Shown: positions 15,255 to 23,739, counted from the stretch's first letter. The stretch: 40,971 nucleotides of DNA from CAZONU01 sp965370045 (GCA_965370045.1 CBDUSI010000029.1:1-40971), one strand, 5' to 3'. The notes: generated from the sequence alone by a model not told the origin. Numbers and translations: made by a program.

Positions 15255-17846
15255 TTACTTCACCACCACGTTAACCAGCTTGCCGGGCACGACGACGACC
15301 TTCTTGATTTCCTTGCCCTCGATGTGGCGCTGGACGTTCTCGTCGGCCAGGGCCAGCTTCTCGATCTCGTCCTTGCCCGTGCCGGCCGGCACGGTGAGCT
15401 TGCCGCGCAGCTTGCCGTTGACCTGCACGGGTATCTCCAGCTGCTCCTCGGCGGCGGCGCGGCCGTCGGCGGCCGGCCACTTCTGGCCGAAGATGCTGGG
15501 CTCGCCGCCGATGGCCTCCCAGAGCTCCTCGACGACGTGGGGAATGAAGGGCGCCAAGAGCAGGAGGGTCTTCTCGGCGGCCTCGCGGCGGACGGGCGCC
15601 GAGGCCCCCGGGTTGGCCCGCAGCACGTTGAGCAGCTCCATGACCGCGGCGATGGCGGTGTTGAACTGGAAGTCGCCCTCGATGTCCCGGGTCACGGCGC
15701 GAATCGTCTGGTGCAGCTTGCGGCGCACCGCGCGGTCCGACGCCGAGAGATCCTTCGAGTCCGCGGGGCCGCGGTAGGGCTTCACCGGGGAGAGCTCGTC
15801 GGCCCAGCCGGTGATCGTGTCCCACAGGCGCTTGATGAAACGGTAGGCGCCGACGACCCCGGCGTCGGACCACTCCGCGTCCTTCTCCGGCGGACCGATG
15901 AAGAGTGTATAGAGCCGTTGGGTGTCGGCCCCGTAGCGGCCCATGAGCGCGTCGGGCGAGACCACGTTAAGCCAGGATTTCGACATCTTGGACATCTCGG
16001 CCCTGACGAAGGAGCCGCACTTCTTATGGACCACCGCCTCGCCGTCGGCGGGGTTGCCGTGGACCTCCTCGGCGGCCAGATACTCCTTGCACTTGGGGCA
16101 GCGGAAGGCCCAGCGGGTGATCATTCCCTGGGTGAACAGCGCCTTGAAGGGCTCGATGACCTCCAGTTCGCCGCAGTCGTGGAGCACCTTGACGATGAAG
16201 CGGGTGTAGAGCAGGTGCAGCACGGCGTGCTCCACGCCGCCCACGTACTGGTCCACCGGCATCCATTTGTCGGCGACCTCGGGGTCGTAGGGCCGGTCGG
16301 CGTCGCGCGGGGATAGGTAGCGCAGGAAGTACCAGCAGGAGCACAGCCACTGGGCGATGGTGTCGGTCTCGCGCTCGGCCGGGCCGCCGCAAGTGGGACA
16401 CTCGGTTTTCACGAACCCGGGCACCGCGGCCAGGGGACTCTTGCCCTTGGGCCGGAAGTCGGTGACCTCGGGGAGCAGCACCGGGAGGTCCTTCTCGGGC
16501 ACGGGGACGGTGCCGCACTCCGCGCAGTGCACGATGGGAATCGGCGCGCCCCAGTACCTCTGGCGGGAGATGACCCAGTCGCGCAGGTGGTAGTTGACCT
16601 CCGCGCCGCCCTTGCCGCCGGCGGCCAGCCACTTGGTAATCTCGCCGATGGCCTCATCGTTGGCCAGCCCGTCGAACTGGGCGCTGTTGACCTGGACACC
16701 CGGGTCCTCGTAGGCTTCCTCCATGCTGGCGCCGTCGAGGTCCCGGTCGGGGGGCTTGATGACTACGCGGATCGGCAGGTCGTACTTCTTCGCGAAGAGA
16801 AAATCGCGCTGGTCGTGGGCGGGCACGCCCATCACAGCGCCGGTGCCGTAATCCATCAGCGCGTAGTTGGCCACCAGCAGGGGCACCTTCTGGCCGTTGG
16901 CGGGGTTTAACACGTGGCGGCCGAGCAGCACGCCCAGTTTCTCGGTGTTGGGGTTGGTGCGCTCGGCGGCTTTCATCTGGCCCATCTGCCGCGCGGCGGC
17001 CAGCACGGCATTCCTCTGGGGGGTGCCCTCCAGGAGCTTCTCGACCAGGGGATGCTCGGGGGCCAGGGCCATGAACGTCACCCCGAAGAGCGTGTCCGGC
17101 CGGGTGGTGAAGACTGACAGGGTCTCGCCGGGCAGCTCCGCGATCTGGAAGTCGATGCGCGCGCCCTCCGAGCGGCCGATCCAGTTGGCCTGCATGCGCC
17201 GGACCTTCTCGGGCCACCCGTCCAGCAGCTTGATGTCGTCAAGCAGCCGGTCGGCGTAATCGGTTATCCGGAAGTACCACTGCGGCAGCTGGCGAATCTC
17301 GATCTCGGCGCCGCAGCGGTCGCAGGTGCCGTCGACCACCTCCTCGTTGGCCAAACCGGTGTTGCACTTGGTGCACCAGTTGACCGGGGAGTCCTGCTTG
17401 TAGGCCAGGCCGCTCTCGAAGACCTTGAGGAAGACCCACTGGGTCCACTTGTAGTACTCCGGCTCGCAGGTGGAGATCTCCCGGTCCCAGTCGTAGCCCA
17501 GGCCCCAGCGCCGGAGCTGCCGGCGGATGTTCTCGATGTTTCCGCGAGTGCTTTCCGCGGGCGGCGTGCCGGTCCTGATGGCCGCGTTCTCGGCGGGCAG
17601 CCCGAAGGCATCGTAACCCATGGGGCTGAGGACGTTGAAGCCGTGCATCAGCTTGTAGCGAGCGAGCACGTCGCCCAGGATGTAGTTCCGCCCGTGGCCC
17701 ACGTGCAGGACGCTGGAGGGGTAGGGGAACATGCACAGGCAGTAGTACTTGGGCCGGGGGTCGGCGGGGTCCATCCGGAACAGCCCGGCCTCCTCCCAGC
17801 GCTGCTGCCACTTGGCCTCGACCTCGGCGGGCTTGTAGACTGCCAT
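15255..17846 (-). CDS. leuS: leucyl-tRNA synthetase
   Basis: An 863-residue class I synthetase, full length for the bacterial type. The HIGH signature is present as HVGHGRNY (about residue 48) and KMSKS as EMSKMSKSWLNVVSP. A zinc-binding segment carries two CxxC pairs (CTKC and CDRC), and a second cysteine-rich insert (CAEC, CPTC) follows. The CP1 editing domain is intact, with the threonine-rich VFTTRPDTLFG and the GVPAHDQRDF motif. The anticodon-binding and C-terminal tRNA-binding domains are present (PVQVNGKLRGKL). It is first in an operon with a BamE-like gene, a small ORF and a GTPase. Confidence 0.98.
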   Translation of the reverse strand: MAVYKPAEVEAKWQQRWEEAGLFRMDPADPRPKYYCLCMFPYPSSVLHVGHGRNYILGDVLARYKLMHGFNVLSPMGYDAFGLPAENAAIRTGTPPAESTRGNIENIRRQLRRWGLGYDWDREISTCEPEYYKWTQWVFLKVFESGLAYKQDSPVNWCTKCNTGLANEEVVDGTCDRCGAEIEIRQLPQWYFRITDYADRLLDDIKLLDGWPEKVRRMQANWIGRSEGARIDFQIAELPGETLSVFTTRPDTLFGVTFMALAPEHPLVEKLLEGTPQRNAVLAAARQMGQMKAAERTNPNTEKLGVLLGRHVLNPANGQKVPLLVANYALMDYGTGAVMGVPAHDQRDFLFAKKYDLPIRVVIKPPDRDLDGASMEEAYEDPGVQVNSAQFDGLANDEAIGEITKWLAAGGKGGAEVNYHLRDWVISRQRYWGAPIPIVHCAECGTVPVPEKDLPVLLPEVTDFRPKGKSPLAAVPGFVKTECPTCGGPAERETDTIAQWLCSCWYFLRYLSPRDADRPYDPEVADKWMPVDQYVGGVEHAVLHLLYTRFIVKVLHDCGELEVIEPFKALFTQGMITRWAFRCPKCKEYLAAEEVHGNPADGEAVVHKKCGSFVRAEMSKMSKSWLNVVSPDALMGRYGADTQRLYTLFIGPPEKDAEWSDAGVVGAYRFIKRLWDTITGWADELSPVKPYRGPADSKDLSASDRAVRRKLHQTIRAVTRDIEGDFQFNTAIAAVMELLNVLRANPGASAPVRREAAEKTLLLLAPFIPHVVEELWEAIGGEPSIFGQKWPAADGRAAAEEQLEIPVQVNGKLRGKLTVPAGTGKDEIEKLALADENVQRHIEGKEIKKVVVVPGKLVNVVVK

Positions 17847-17907
17847 TTCCGGCTCCGGACCTCGAGACTGCGTAATCCGCGGGTGCTCCCCGGCGGATGA
17901 AGCCCTG

Positions 17908-17935
17908 ATTCTATGGAGGAGACGCCCTTGCGCAA
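17908..17935 (-). promoter_or_regulatory. predicted leuS promoter with overlapping palindrome
   Basis: On the minus strand TTGCGC (17930-17935) and TAGAAT (17908-17913) are spaced by 16 bp, about 60 bp before leuS. The -35 box lies within a perfect 16-bp palindrome, GCCCTTGCGCAAGGGC (17924-17939). That could be a repressor operator; as RNA it would only exist in a transcript started further upstream. No T-box leader features were recognised. The roughly 225-bp divergent spacer between leuS and the SpoIIE gene holds this site, the plus-strand promoter and nothing else I can identify. Confidence 0.45.
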
Positions 17936-17982
17936 GGGCACGAGAGAGGCCGGCGGGTGCGCTTCCCGGCCCTTTTCTAGAC

Positions 17983-18010
17983 TTGACGGTCCGATCGAGA
18001 GCCGGATAAT
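17983..18010 (+). promoter_or_regulatory. predicted promoter of the zinc-finger SpoIIE gene
   Basis: TTGACG at 17983-17988 and GATAAT at 18005-18010, 16-bp spacer, 62 bp before the start codon. Same cTTGACGGT context as the rrf2 promoter. Confidence 0.6.
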
Positions 18011-18072
18011 CGCCCTCTTAAGCGCCGGTAGCATAGTATTCCAGTCTTGGCAGGGGGGGGCCGTACGCAGCC

Positions 18073-19704
18073 ATGGCCTTTTTTGAAGGGCGCAAGGAGA
18101 AGCGCTGGCAGGAGCGCGTTGCCCAGGAGCTCTCCCGGAATCCGGCCTGGGGACAATACCTCTTCGGCAAGAGCTGGCTCTGCCCCTATTGCGGCAAGGT
18201 CGGCGTCGAGAACGGCAAGGACCACCCCGAGCTGGTCGAGGAAGCCCTCGAGCACCTCAAGGCCTGCCCCCAGTGGGGCGAGTTCTCGGGCCAGCAGCGC
18301 ACCGTCGGCGAGCTGGCCGCCAGCGTCCAGAAGACCGAGATCACCCAGCAGATGCGCAGCAACCCGGCCTGGCGGGTGCGCGACTCGGCGGGCAGCTGGT
18401 ACTGCCCCTTCTGCACCCGGCCCACCGAGGTGGTCTTTCCCGACAACAAGGTGACCCGCGAGACCCTGGACGCCATCATCAAGCACCTGGACAAGTGCTT
18501 CGCCTATGACCACGGCACGGGGCGCTCCCAGACCCTGCAGTACCTCCAGGGCCTGGTCACCAACGCCGAGCGCATCAAGCGCCTGACCTCGACCATTGCC
18601 GAGAAGACCGCCTCGGACCCCCTGTGGCAGTACAAGAGCGACCGCCACCGCTGGGCCTGCCCCTACTGCAAGCGCCAGATCGACTCGGTGGACATGTCCA
18701 GTGACTTCCTGACCAAGTCGGTGGCCCCCCGGGAGATCGCCAAGCACCTGGTGGAATCCTGCCCCGGCTACCAGGAGGGCAAGGGCAAGCTGGCCTCGTC
18801 CGCCGAGCTCGAGGAGCTGACCTCCGGCGGGGCCAAGAAGGCCGCGGTGGTCACCCGGGCGGCGCCGGAGAAGGACAGCGTCATGTTCCAGGCCATCCGC
18901 GCCGAGCTCGAAGAGGTCCGCAGCGTCATGGCCCAGTCCCGGGAGGCCGACGAGCAGCAGAAAGAGATGATGCGCTCTCTGGAGAAGGCCGGCAAGCAGC
19001 AGCGCATGATGCTGCCCGACCTCCCCGATATACCCGGCTTCCAGTTCCACGTGCTCTATCGCCCGATGGCCACGGTCTCCGGCGACTTCTACGACTTCGT
19101 CAAGGTCAGCGAGAAGGAACTCGGCATCGTGGTGGGGGACGTCTCCGGGCACGGCATGGAGGCCGCCCTGGTGATGAGCATGACCAAGAAGAGCCTCAAG
19201 ATTCACGGCAAGGGCCTCTCCAGCGCCGCCGAGGCCCTGCGCCTGACCAACGCGGACATCCACGAGGACCTGGCCCAGAGCACCTTCGCCAGCGTCTTCT
19301 ACGGAGTGCTCAACACCGAGACGAAGGTGTTGAAGTTCTCCCGCGCGGGGCACAGCCCCCTGGTGCTCTACAATCCCGCGCGTGAGCCCAGCCTGTACCC
19401 CCTGGAGCCCAAGGGCATCGCCGTGGGCATCGACAAGGGACCGGTCTTCAACCGCACCCTGGAGGAGATGGAGATACAACTGGCCTCCGGGGACATGCTG
19501 GTGCAGTTCACCGACGGGGTGGTCGAGGCCAACAACAGGAAGAAGGAGGAGTTCGGCGCCGACCGCCTCTACGCGACCGTCGAGGAGTACGGCAAACACG
19601 AGCCCAAGTACCTGACGCACATGATTGACATCACCCTGAAGGAGTTCCAGGGCAACGTGCCCGACGAGGACGACGTTACCGTCATGTGCATAAGACTTTT
19701 GTGA
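18073..19704 (+). CDS. SpoIIE-type PP2C phosphatase with three N-terminal CCHC zinc-finger repeats
   Basis: A 543-residue protein. The C-terminal half (about 330-543) is a PP2C/SpoIIE phosphatase with metal ligands in GDFYDF, VGDVSGHGMEAALVM, FTDGVVEANN and DEDDVTVMCI; such enzymes dephosphorylate STAS anti-anti-sigma proteins. The N-terminal 230 residues are three copies of one unit: [N/D]P-x-W, 11-14 residues, W-x-CP[Y/F]C, then a helix ending H-x3/4-C. Ligand sets are C37/C40/H61/C65, C111/C114/H138/C142 and C196/C199/H225/C230. I do not know this triplet from a described sensor. A coiled-coil-like linker (about 290-325) joins the parts. There is no membrane segment, so this is a cytoplasmic sensor, perhaps for zinc or redox (inference). 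It is followed 8 bp later by an STAS gene, its likely substrate. Confidence 0.88.
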   Translation: MAFFEGRKEKRWQERVAQELSRNPAWGQYLFGKSWLCPYCGKVGVENGKDHPELVEEALEHLKACPQWGEFSGQQRTVGELAASVQKTEITQQMRSNPAWRVRDSAGSWYCPFCTRPTEVVFPDNKVTRETLDAIIKHLDKCFAYDHGTGRSQTLQYLQGLVTNAERIKRLTSTIAEKTASDPLWQYKSDRHRWACPYCKRQIDSVDMSSDFLTKSVAPREIAKHLVESCPGYQEGKGKLASSAELEELTSGGAKKAAVVTRAAPEKDSVMFQAIRAELEEVRSVMAQSREADEQQKEMMRSLEKAGKQQRMMLPDLPDIPGFQFHVLYRPMATVSGDFYDFVKVSEKELGIVVGDVSGHGMEAALVMSMTKKSLKIHGKGLSSAAEALRLTNADIHEDLAQSTFASVFYGVLNTETKVLKFSRAGHSPLVLYNPAREPSLYPLEPKGIAVGIDKGPVFNRTLEEMEIQLASGDMLVQFTDGVVEANNRKKEEFGADRLYATVEEYGKHEPKYLTHMIDITLKEFQGNVPDEDDVTVMCIRLL

Positions 19705-19712
19705 GGAGCGCC

Positions 19713-20066
19713 ATGGAAACCAAAGCCACCGACCGCGATGGAGTCCGCATCCTGAAGCTCGCCGGGCACGTCTCCGCTCCGGAGGTCGACGCCCTGGTGG
19801 CCGAGCTCGGCAAGCTCAAGGAGGTGCCCGGCGGACGGGTGGTGCTGGACATGGCCGTCCTCAAGAACCTGCCCACCGCGCTGGTGGGCGCGCTCATCGA
19901 GCTGATCCGCCAGTTGGAGAAGGTCGGCGGGCGGCTGGTCCTGGCCGCGCCGGACGCCAACGTGCGCGTGCCCCTCGACCGCCTGGGCGTGGCCCCCATG
20001 GTGGCCATCACCGAGTCGGTGGACGAGGCCGTGGAAATGCTCAAGGGCGAGGACACCGCCGAGTAA
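19713..20066 (+). CDS. STAS-domain protein with Thr at the usual phospho-Ser position
   Basis: Start at ATG 19713 (GAGGAG upstream); 117 residues. The STAS fold is clear: VRILKLAGHVSAPEVDALVAEL, then VVLDMAVLKNLPTALVGAL, then GGRLVLAAPDANVRVPLDRLGV. Aligned with the canonical STAS protein encoded at 22900-23241 (DYISSAGAG), the phospho-acceptor region reads NLPTALVG. Ser58 of the canonical protein is replaced by Thr55, and the flanking Ser by Pro. In RsbR proteins of the stressosome, threonines are phosphorylated by RsbT, so this could still be a switch; alternatively it is a non-phosphorylated scaffold. It is encoded 8 bp after the zinc-finger phosphatase. It converges with mutL, with 9 bp between the stops. 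Confidence 0.82.
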   Translation: METKATDRDGVRILKLAGHVSAPEVDALVAELGKLKEVPGGRVVLDMAVLKNLPTALVGALIELIRQLEKVGGRLVLAAPDANVRVPLDRLGVAPMVAITESVDEAVEMLKGEDTAE

Positions 20067-20075
20067 GAGACCCGT

Positions 20076-21908
20076 CTATTTTCTGCCAACCCTCTTAGCG
20101 AGTTCCGCGCGGTCGATCAGGAAGGACGTCGGCCGGCCGTGGGGACAGGTGAAGAGTGGCCCGGCGGGCCGCGCGGCCAGGCCGCGTTTCAGCAAGTCTT
20201 CGGCCGCCCGGGGGCTCAGGCGCTCGCCGGCCTTGACCGCCGCCTTGCAGGCCACCGCGGCCAGCACCCGCTCGCGGCGCCCCTCGTCCGAACGCGGCGC
20301 CTCGCCCTCGGCCAGTTCCCCGGCCAGCTCGATCAGATAGCCGCCGAGGTCCGAGAGCTTCACCGCCGCGGGCACCGCGCGGACCAGGAAGCTGGTCCCC
20401 CCGAACTCCTCTATGTCAAAACCCAGCGCCGCCAGTTCCCCGAGAGAGGAGCGCAGCACCTCCGCGTCCCGGCGGCCGGTCTCGACGGTCTGGGGAATGA
20501 CCAGTCCCTGGCTGGGCGCGCTTTTCTCCGCGCGGGCGGCGCGCAGCTCCTCGAATATCAGGCGCTCGTGCAGCGCGTGCTGGTCGACCACCAGGACCCC
20601 GTCGGCGCGCGCCACAAGCAGAAAACCGTCCAGCGCCTGGCCGAGGTAGCGCCAGTCGGAAGCGGCGGGAGGCTCAGGCGCGGGTGCCGCCGCGGCGGCC
20701 TCCGGCCGCGGCGCGGCGGTCCCTTCCGACTTGCCGCCCCAGAGGTCGAACTGGGGCTGCTCGACGCCGGCGCGCGCGCGCGGCTTGGTGAACCGGGGGC
20801 GCGAGGCCCCCGCCCGGGCCGGGCTCGCGCGCATCGCCGCGGGCGGGTCGGAGGCGCGGCGCGCGCTCGGCTCGCGGTCCTCGCCGCTGGCGTATTCCGT
20901 CCCGCCCGCGGCGGCCAGCTCGGCGCGGGAGAGCGCCCCGCGCACCGCGCGCTCCATCAGCGTGAAGACCTCCCCGGGCTTGGCGAACCTCACTTCCGCT
21001 TTGGTGGGGTGCACGTTGACGTCCACCTGGCCGGGCGGGAAATCCAGAAAGAGGAAGACCACCGGGTAGCGCCTGAGCGGCAAGAGGCCGGTGTAGGCCG
21101 CGTTCACCGCCGCGCTCGCGGTGCGGTCGCGGACCGGCCGGCCGCCGACGAACAGGTGGATTTCCGAGCCGTTCGAGCGGTGCTCGGTGGGCAGCCCAAC
21201 CAACCCGTGAACCCGCGCGCCGGAGCCCAGCCGGGCCTCGGCCTCGGCCAGGCGCTCGACGAGGTCCGGCGCGTAGAGCGCCGCCACCCGGTCGGCCAGG
21301 CGCTCGGCGGCAGCGAGCTCCAGCAGCGAGCGGCCCTCGTGCTCCAACGCGAAGGCCACGTCAAAACGGGCCAGGGCCAGCCCGGTTACCGCGGCCATCG
21401 AGCGGTTGAGTTCGGTGCGCGCCGACTTCAGGAACTTCTGGCGCGCGGGAACATTATAGAAGAGGTCGCGGACCTCGACGACCGTGCCCGGCGCGCCGGC
21501 GGCCGGCTCGGGCTCGGCTTTATCTCCGCCCTCCACCGCCAGGCGCCAGGCGGAGTCCGAGCCCCGCGCGCGCGTAGTGACAGCCAGTCGGCTCACCGAG
21601 GCCACCGCGGGCAGCGCCTCGCCCCGGAACCCCAGGGTGCCGATGGCCGTCAGCTCTTCGGCGGCAGTCAGCTTGCTGGTCGCGAAGCGCTCGACCGAGA
21701 GCGCGAGGTCCTCGCGGTCCATGCCGCAGCCGTCGTCGGCCACCCGCACCAGCTGCCGGCCGCCGCCGGCCAGCTCCACCGAGATGCGGCTCGCGCCCGC
21801 GTCCAGGGCGTTCTCCACCAGCTCCTTGACGGCCGAACTGGGCCGCTCGACCACCTCGCCGGCGGCGATCTGGTCGCGGACCCGGGGATCGAGAATCCTG
21901 ATGCTCAT
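20076..21908 (-). CDS. mutL: DNA mismatch repair protein MutL with endonuclease motif
   Basis: A 610-residue MutL. The GHKL ATPase domain shows VERPSSAVKELVENALDAGA (Mg-binding Asn box), VADDGCGM, TSKL and GTLGFRGEALPAVASVS. The transducer domain has PVRDR and VDVNVHPTKAEVRF. A Pro/Ala-rich, low-complexity linker (about 340-420) follows. The dimerisation domain carries the metal-dependent nicking motif DQHALHERLIFEE (D442) plus ACKAAVKAG and CPHGRPTSFLIDR. This is therefore the endonuclease-type MutL used by bacteria without MutH. It lies last in the partner-switching operon, 39 bp after the DEDDh exonuclease gene. No mutS is in the window. Confidence 0.96.
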   Translation of the reverse strand: MSIRILDPRVRDQIAAGEVVERPSSAVKELVENALDAGASRISVELAGGGRQLVRVADDGCGMDREDLALSVERFATSKLTAAEELTAIGTLGFRGEALPAVASVSRLAVTTRARGSDSAWRLAVEGGDKAEPEPAAGAPGTVVEVRDLFYNVPARQKFLKSARTELNRSMAAVTGLALARFDVAFALEHEGRSLLELAAAERLADRVAALYAPDLVERLAEAEARLGSGARVHGLVGLPTEHRSNGSEIHLFVGGRPVRDRTASAAVNAAYTGLLPLRRYPVVFLFLDFPPGQVDVNVHPTKAEVRFAKPGEVFTLMERAVRGALSRAELAAAGGTEYASGEDREPSARRASDPPAAMRASPARAGASRPRFTKPRARAGVEQPQFDLWGGKSEGTAAPRPEAAAAAPAPEPPAASDWRYLGQALDGFLLVARADGVLVVDQHALHERLIFEELRAARAEKSAPSQGLVIPQTVETGRRDAEVLRSSLGELAALGFDIEEFGGTSFLVRAVPAAVKLSDLGGYLIELAGELAEGEAPRSDEGRRERVLAAVACKAAVKAGERLSPRAAEDLLKRGLAARPAGPLFTCPHGRPTSFLIDRAELAKRVGRK

Positions 21909-21947
21909 GGCGCGCGCATTCGAACTGGAGAGCCGGCGGGCTTCACC

Positions 21948-22454
21948 TCACAACACCGGCGCCCCGGCTTCGGCGGCGGCCAGGACGATTCGCGCGCAGG
22001 CCTCGGCGTCGGCCAGCGCCCGATGATGATCGAGCTCGATGCCCAGGTGCCGGCACACCGCCGGCAGCGTGTTGGAGGGCAGGCGCCAGGCCCGCCGGGC
22101 GAGCTGCACCGTGCATACGAAGGGCGGCTCGGGAAGCTCCAGCCCGGCGGCCGCGCAGCAGGCGCGCAGCACCGAGCGATCAAAGGGCGCGTTATGCGCG
22201 GCGATGAAGCGCGCGCCCTCGACGAGCGGGACGAGCTCGGGCCAGAGCTCGGCGAAGGTCGGCTCACCGGCCACGTCCTCCCAGGAGATCCCGTGCAGGT
22301 AGGTAAACCAGAAGTTCCGCCGCGGCGGGCGAATCAGGCGGGCGACGCGCTCGACGATACGCCCCCCGGAGACCTTGACCAGGCCCACCGCGCAGGCGCT
22401 GTCCCGGCCGCCGTCGGCGATCTCGAAGTCCAGAGCGGTGAAGTCAGGAGTCAC
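21948..22454 (-). CDS. DEDDh-family 3'-5' exonuclease (DnaQ-like)
   Basis: A 168-residue single-domain exonuclease. The acidic ligands are visible: FTALDFEIAD (D and E of ExoI), AHNAPFDRSVL (ExoII Asp) and LDHHRALADAEACARI (ExoIII with His and Asp). Similar to the DNA polymerase III epsilon proofreading domain but without a clamp-binding or polymerase-binding extension, so it may act in repair, next to mutL. The start is GTG 22454, overlapping the TGA of the DUF523 gene (GTGA). Substrate not determinable from sequence. Confidence 0.88.
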   Translation of the reverse strand: MTPDFTALDFEIADGGRDSACAVGLVKVSGGRIVERVARLIRPPRRNFWFTYLHGISWEDVAGEPTFAELWPELVPLVEGARFIAAHNAPFDRSVLRACCAAAGLELPEPPFVCTVQLARRAWRLPSNTLPAVCRHLGIELDHHRALADAEACARIVLAAAEAGAPVL

Positions 22455-22888
22455 GATCCGTCCGCCTCGACGACCCGTACCCCCGCGCGGCGCAGCGCGG
22501 CGGCCGCGACTCCCCAGCCGGGCGCGACCCGGCCGTCCACGTAAATGCGGCCCGCGCCGCAGGAGGGGCTCTTTGACTTCAGGTACGCCAGGGTGACCCC
22601 GCGCTCCCGGGCCATCTGGGCGACGATCTCCGCCCCGCGCACGAAGGCCTCGGTCACGTCGGCGCCGTCCTCACGCAGCACCCGCGCACGCCCCTCGAGA
22701 ACCGCCTGGCCGTCGGCACCGGCTTCGATGTCCGCCCGGAGCCGCGGGGTGGCCAGCCCGCCGAGCTCCTCGGGACAGACGGGCAGGAGCGCCCGGCCGG
22801 CGATCTCTTCCGAAAGAGAACGGAGCGGCCGGGCCGCTCCGTCGTATCTGCACCCCACGCCCAGCAGGCAGGCGCTGATGATGATCAC
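22451..22888 (-). CDS. DUF523-family cysteine-rich protein
   Basis: 145 residues starting at a GTG (VIIISACLLGVGCRYDG). Typical DUF523 marks are SACLLG-x-x-CRYDG, LLPVCPEELGGLATPR, GADVTEAFVRGAE and LKSKSPSCGAGRIY. The three conserved cysteine contexts (ACLLG, VCPE, PSCG) could bind metal or a cluster. The biochemical role of the family is not settled to my knowledge. It lies 11 bp after the STAS gene and overlaps the exonuclease gene, so it belongs to the same transcript. Confidence 0.88.
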   Translation of the reverse strand: MIIISACLLGVGCRYDGAARPLRSLSEEIAGRALLPVCPEELGGLATPRLRADIEAGADGQAVLEGRARVLREDGADVTEAFVRGAEIVAQMARERGVTLAYLKSKSPSCGAGRIYVDGRVAPGWGVAAAALRRAGVRVVEADGS

Positions 22889-22899
22889 GTCACGTCCCG

Positions 22900-23241
22900 C
22901 TAGAAGGACGCCACCGCCGAGGCCTCGTCGTCGACCAGCTTGAATATCTGGGTGAGCCCCAGGAGCTCGAAGACCTCCCTGACGCCCTCGGTGGGATTGA
23001 GCAGCACCACGTCGCCGCCGTTCTCCTGGCCCTCGCTCCTGGCGCCGATGAACACCCCCGCGCCGGCGCTGGAGATGTAGTCCACCTTGGCCAGGTCCAC
23101 CACCAGCTTGAAGCAGCCCTCGTCGTAGACCTCGCGGATGGCCTCCTCCAGCTGTTCGAAGGTGTGGGCATCGAGGAAGCCCTGGACGCGGACCATGGCC
23201 ACTCCGCCCTTGTCCTCGCGGCTGATACTGAAATCGGACAT
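22900..23241 (-). CDS. canonical STAS anti-anti-sigma factor
   Basis: 113 residues from ATG 23241, which has GGAGGAGC about 7 bp upstream (an in-frame TTG six bases earlier is less likely). SpoIIAA/RsbV type: VAMVRVQGFLDAHTFEQLEE, then LVVDLAKVDYISSAGAGVFI with phospho-acceptor Ser58, then DVVLLNPTEGVREVFELLGL. In partner switching, the unphosphorylated form binds and sequesters the RsbW-like kinase encoded just upstream, and the SpoIIE phosphatase regenerates it. Cytoplasmic. The three proteins are encoded consecutively, so this is a complete switch. Confidence 0.93.
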   Translation of the reverse strand: MSDFSISREDKGGVAMVRVQGFLDAHTFEQLEEAIREVYDEGCFKLVVDLAKVDYISSAGAGVFIGARSEGQENGGDVVLLNPTEGVREVFELLGLTQIFKLVDDEASAVASF

Positions 23242-23263
23242 GACCAATGCTCCTCCCGGCCTG

Positions 23264-23719
23264 CTAGCTCCTGCTGCCGGCTTTGGGTTTCTTGTTGCGG
23301 TCCACGTACTTGATCATCTGCAGCTCGTTGCGGACTCCCTGGACGAAGCTGTAGTTGATCTCGTCCATGATCTGGCGGATCAGGAAGATGCCCAGGCCGT
23401 GCTTCTGGCCGTTCTTGATGTGCTTCTTAACGTCGGGCACTTCCAGGCTGCGGGGGTCGAACTCCTTGCCGCTGTCCCGGATGACCACCTCGAAACGGGT
23501 GGCGTCGTACTCCAGAATGAGCTCGACGTCCAGCTCGCCCTCCAGGTCGTTGTCGTAGGCGTGCTCCATGATGTTGGTGACCGCCTCGTCCACCGCCACG
23601 ATGATCAGCTTGCGTTCGCGGTCGTTGAAGGCGCTCTGCTCCACGACCTTGGTGACCTCCTCGCGGACGGAGGCCAGGTACTGGGTGTCGTTGGGCACCA
23701 CCAGTTCGCGGTGTATCAT
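23264..23719 (-). CDS. RsbW-like anti-sigma factor / serine kinase
   Basis: 151 residues from ATG 23719 with GGAGGGGGA directly upstream. A GHKL-type ATPase: N box VAVDEAVTNIMEHAY, G1 VVIRDSGKEFDP, and G2 KHGLGIFLIRQIMDE. It should phosphorylate the STAS protein on Ser58 and, when free, bind a target. Classical targets are alternative sigma factors, but none is encoded in this window. Encoded 20 bp after the HAMP-SpoIIE phosphatase and 22 bp before the STAS gene. The C-terminus is basic (RNKKPKAGSRS). Confidence 0.92.
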   Translation of the reverse strand: MIHRELVVPNDTQYLASVREEVTKVVEQSAFNDRERKLIIVAVDEAVTNIMEHAYDNDLEGELDVELILEYDATRFEVVIRDSGKEFDPRSLEVPDVKKHIKNGQKHGLGIFLIRQIMDEINYSFVQGVRNELQMIKYVDRNKKPKAGSRS

Positions 23720-23739
23720 TCCCCCTCCCGGATGTTGGC

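Noticed and set aside
17847..18072. T-box riboswitch upstream of leuS
   Set aside because: No T-box sequence, specifier stem or terminator was found; the palindrome overlaps the predicted -35 box and is therefore more likely a DNA site.
17977..19620. 547-codon minus-strand frame opposite the zinc-finger SpoIIE gene
   Set aside because: Leu/Gly/Val/His-rich shadow; the plus-strand frame has clear PP2C motifs and a promoter.
20139..22544. Long plus-strand open frame (801 codons) opposite mutL
   Set aside because: Low-complexity, Arg/Gly/Ala-rich translation without any domain; it is the antisense shadow of mutL and the exonuclease gene in high-GC DNA.
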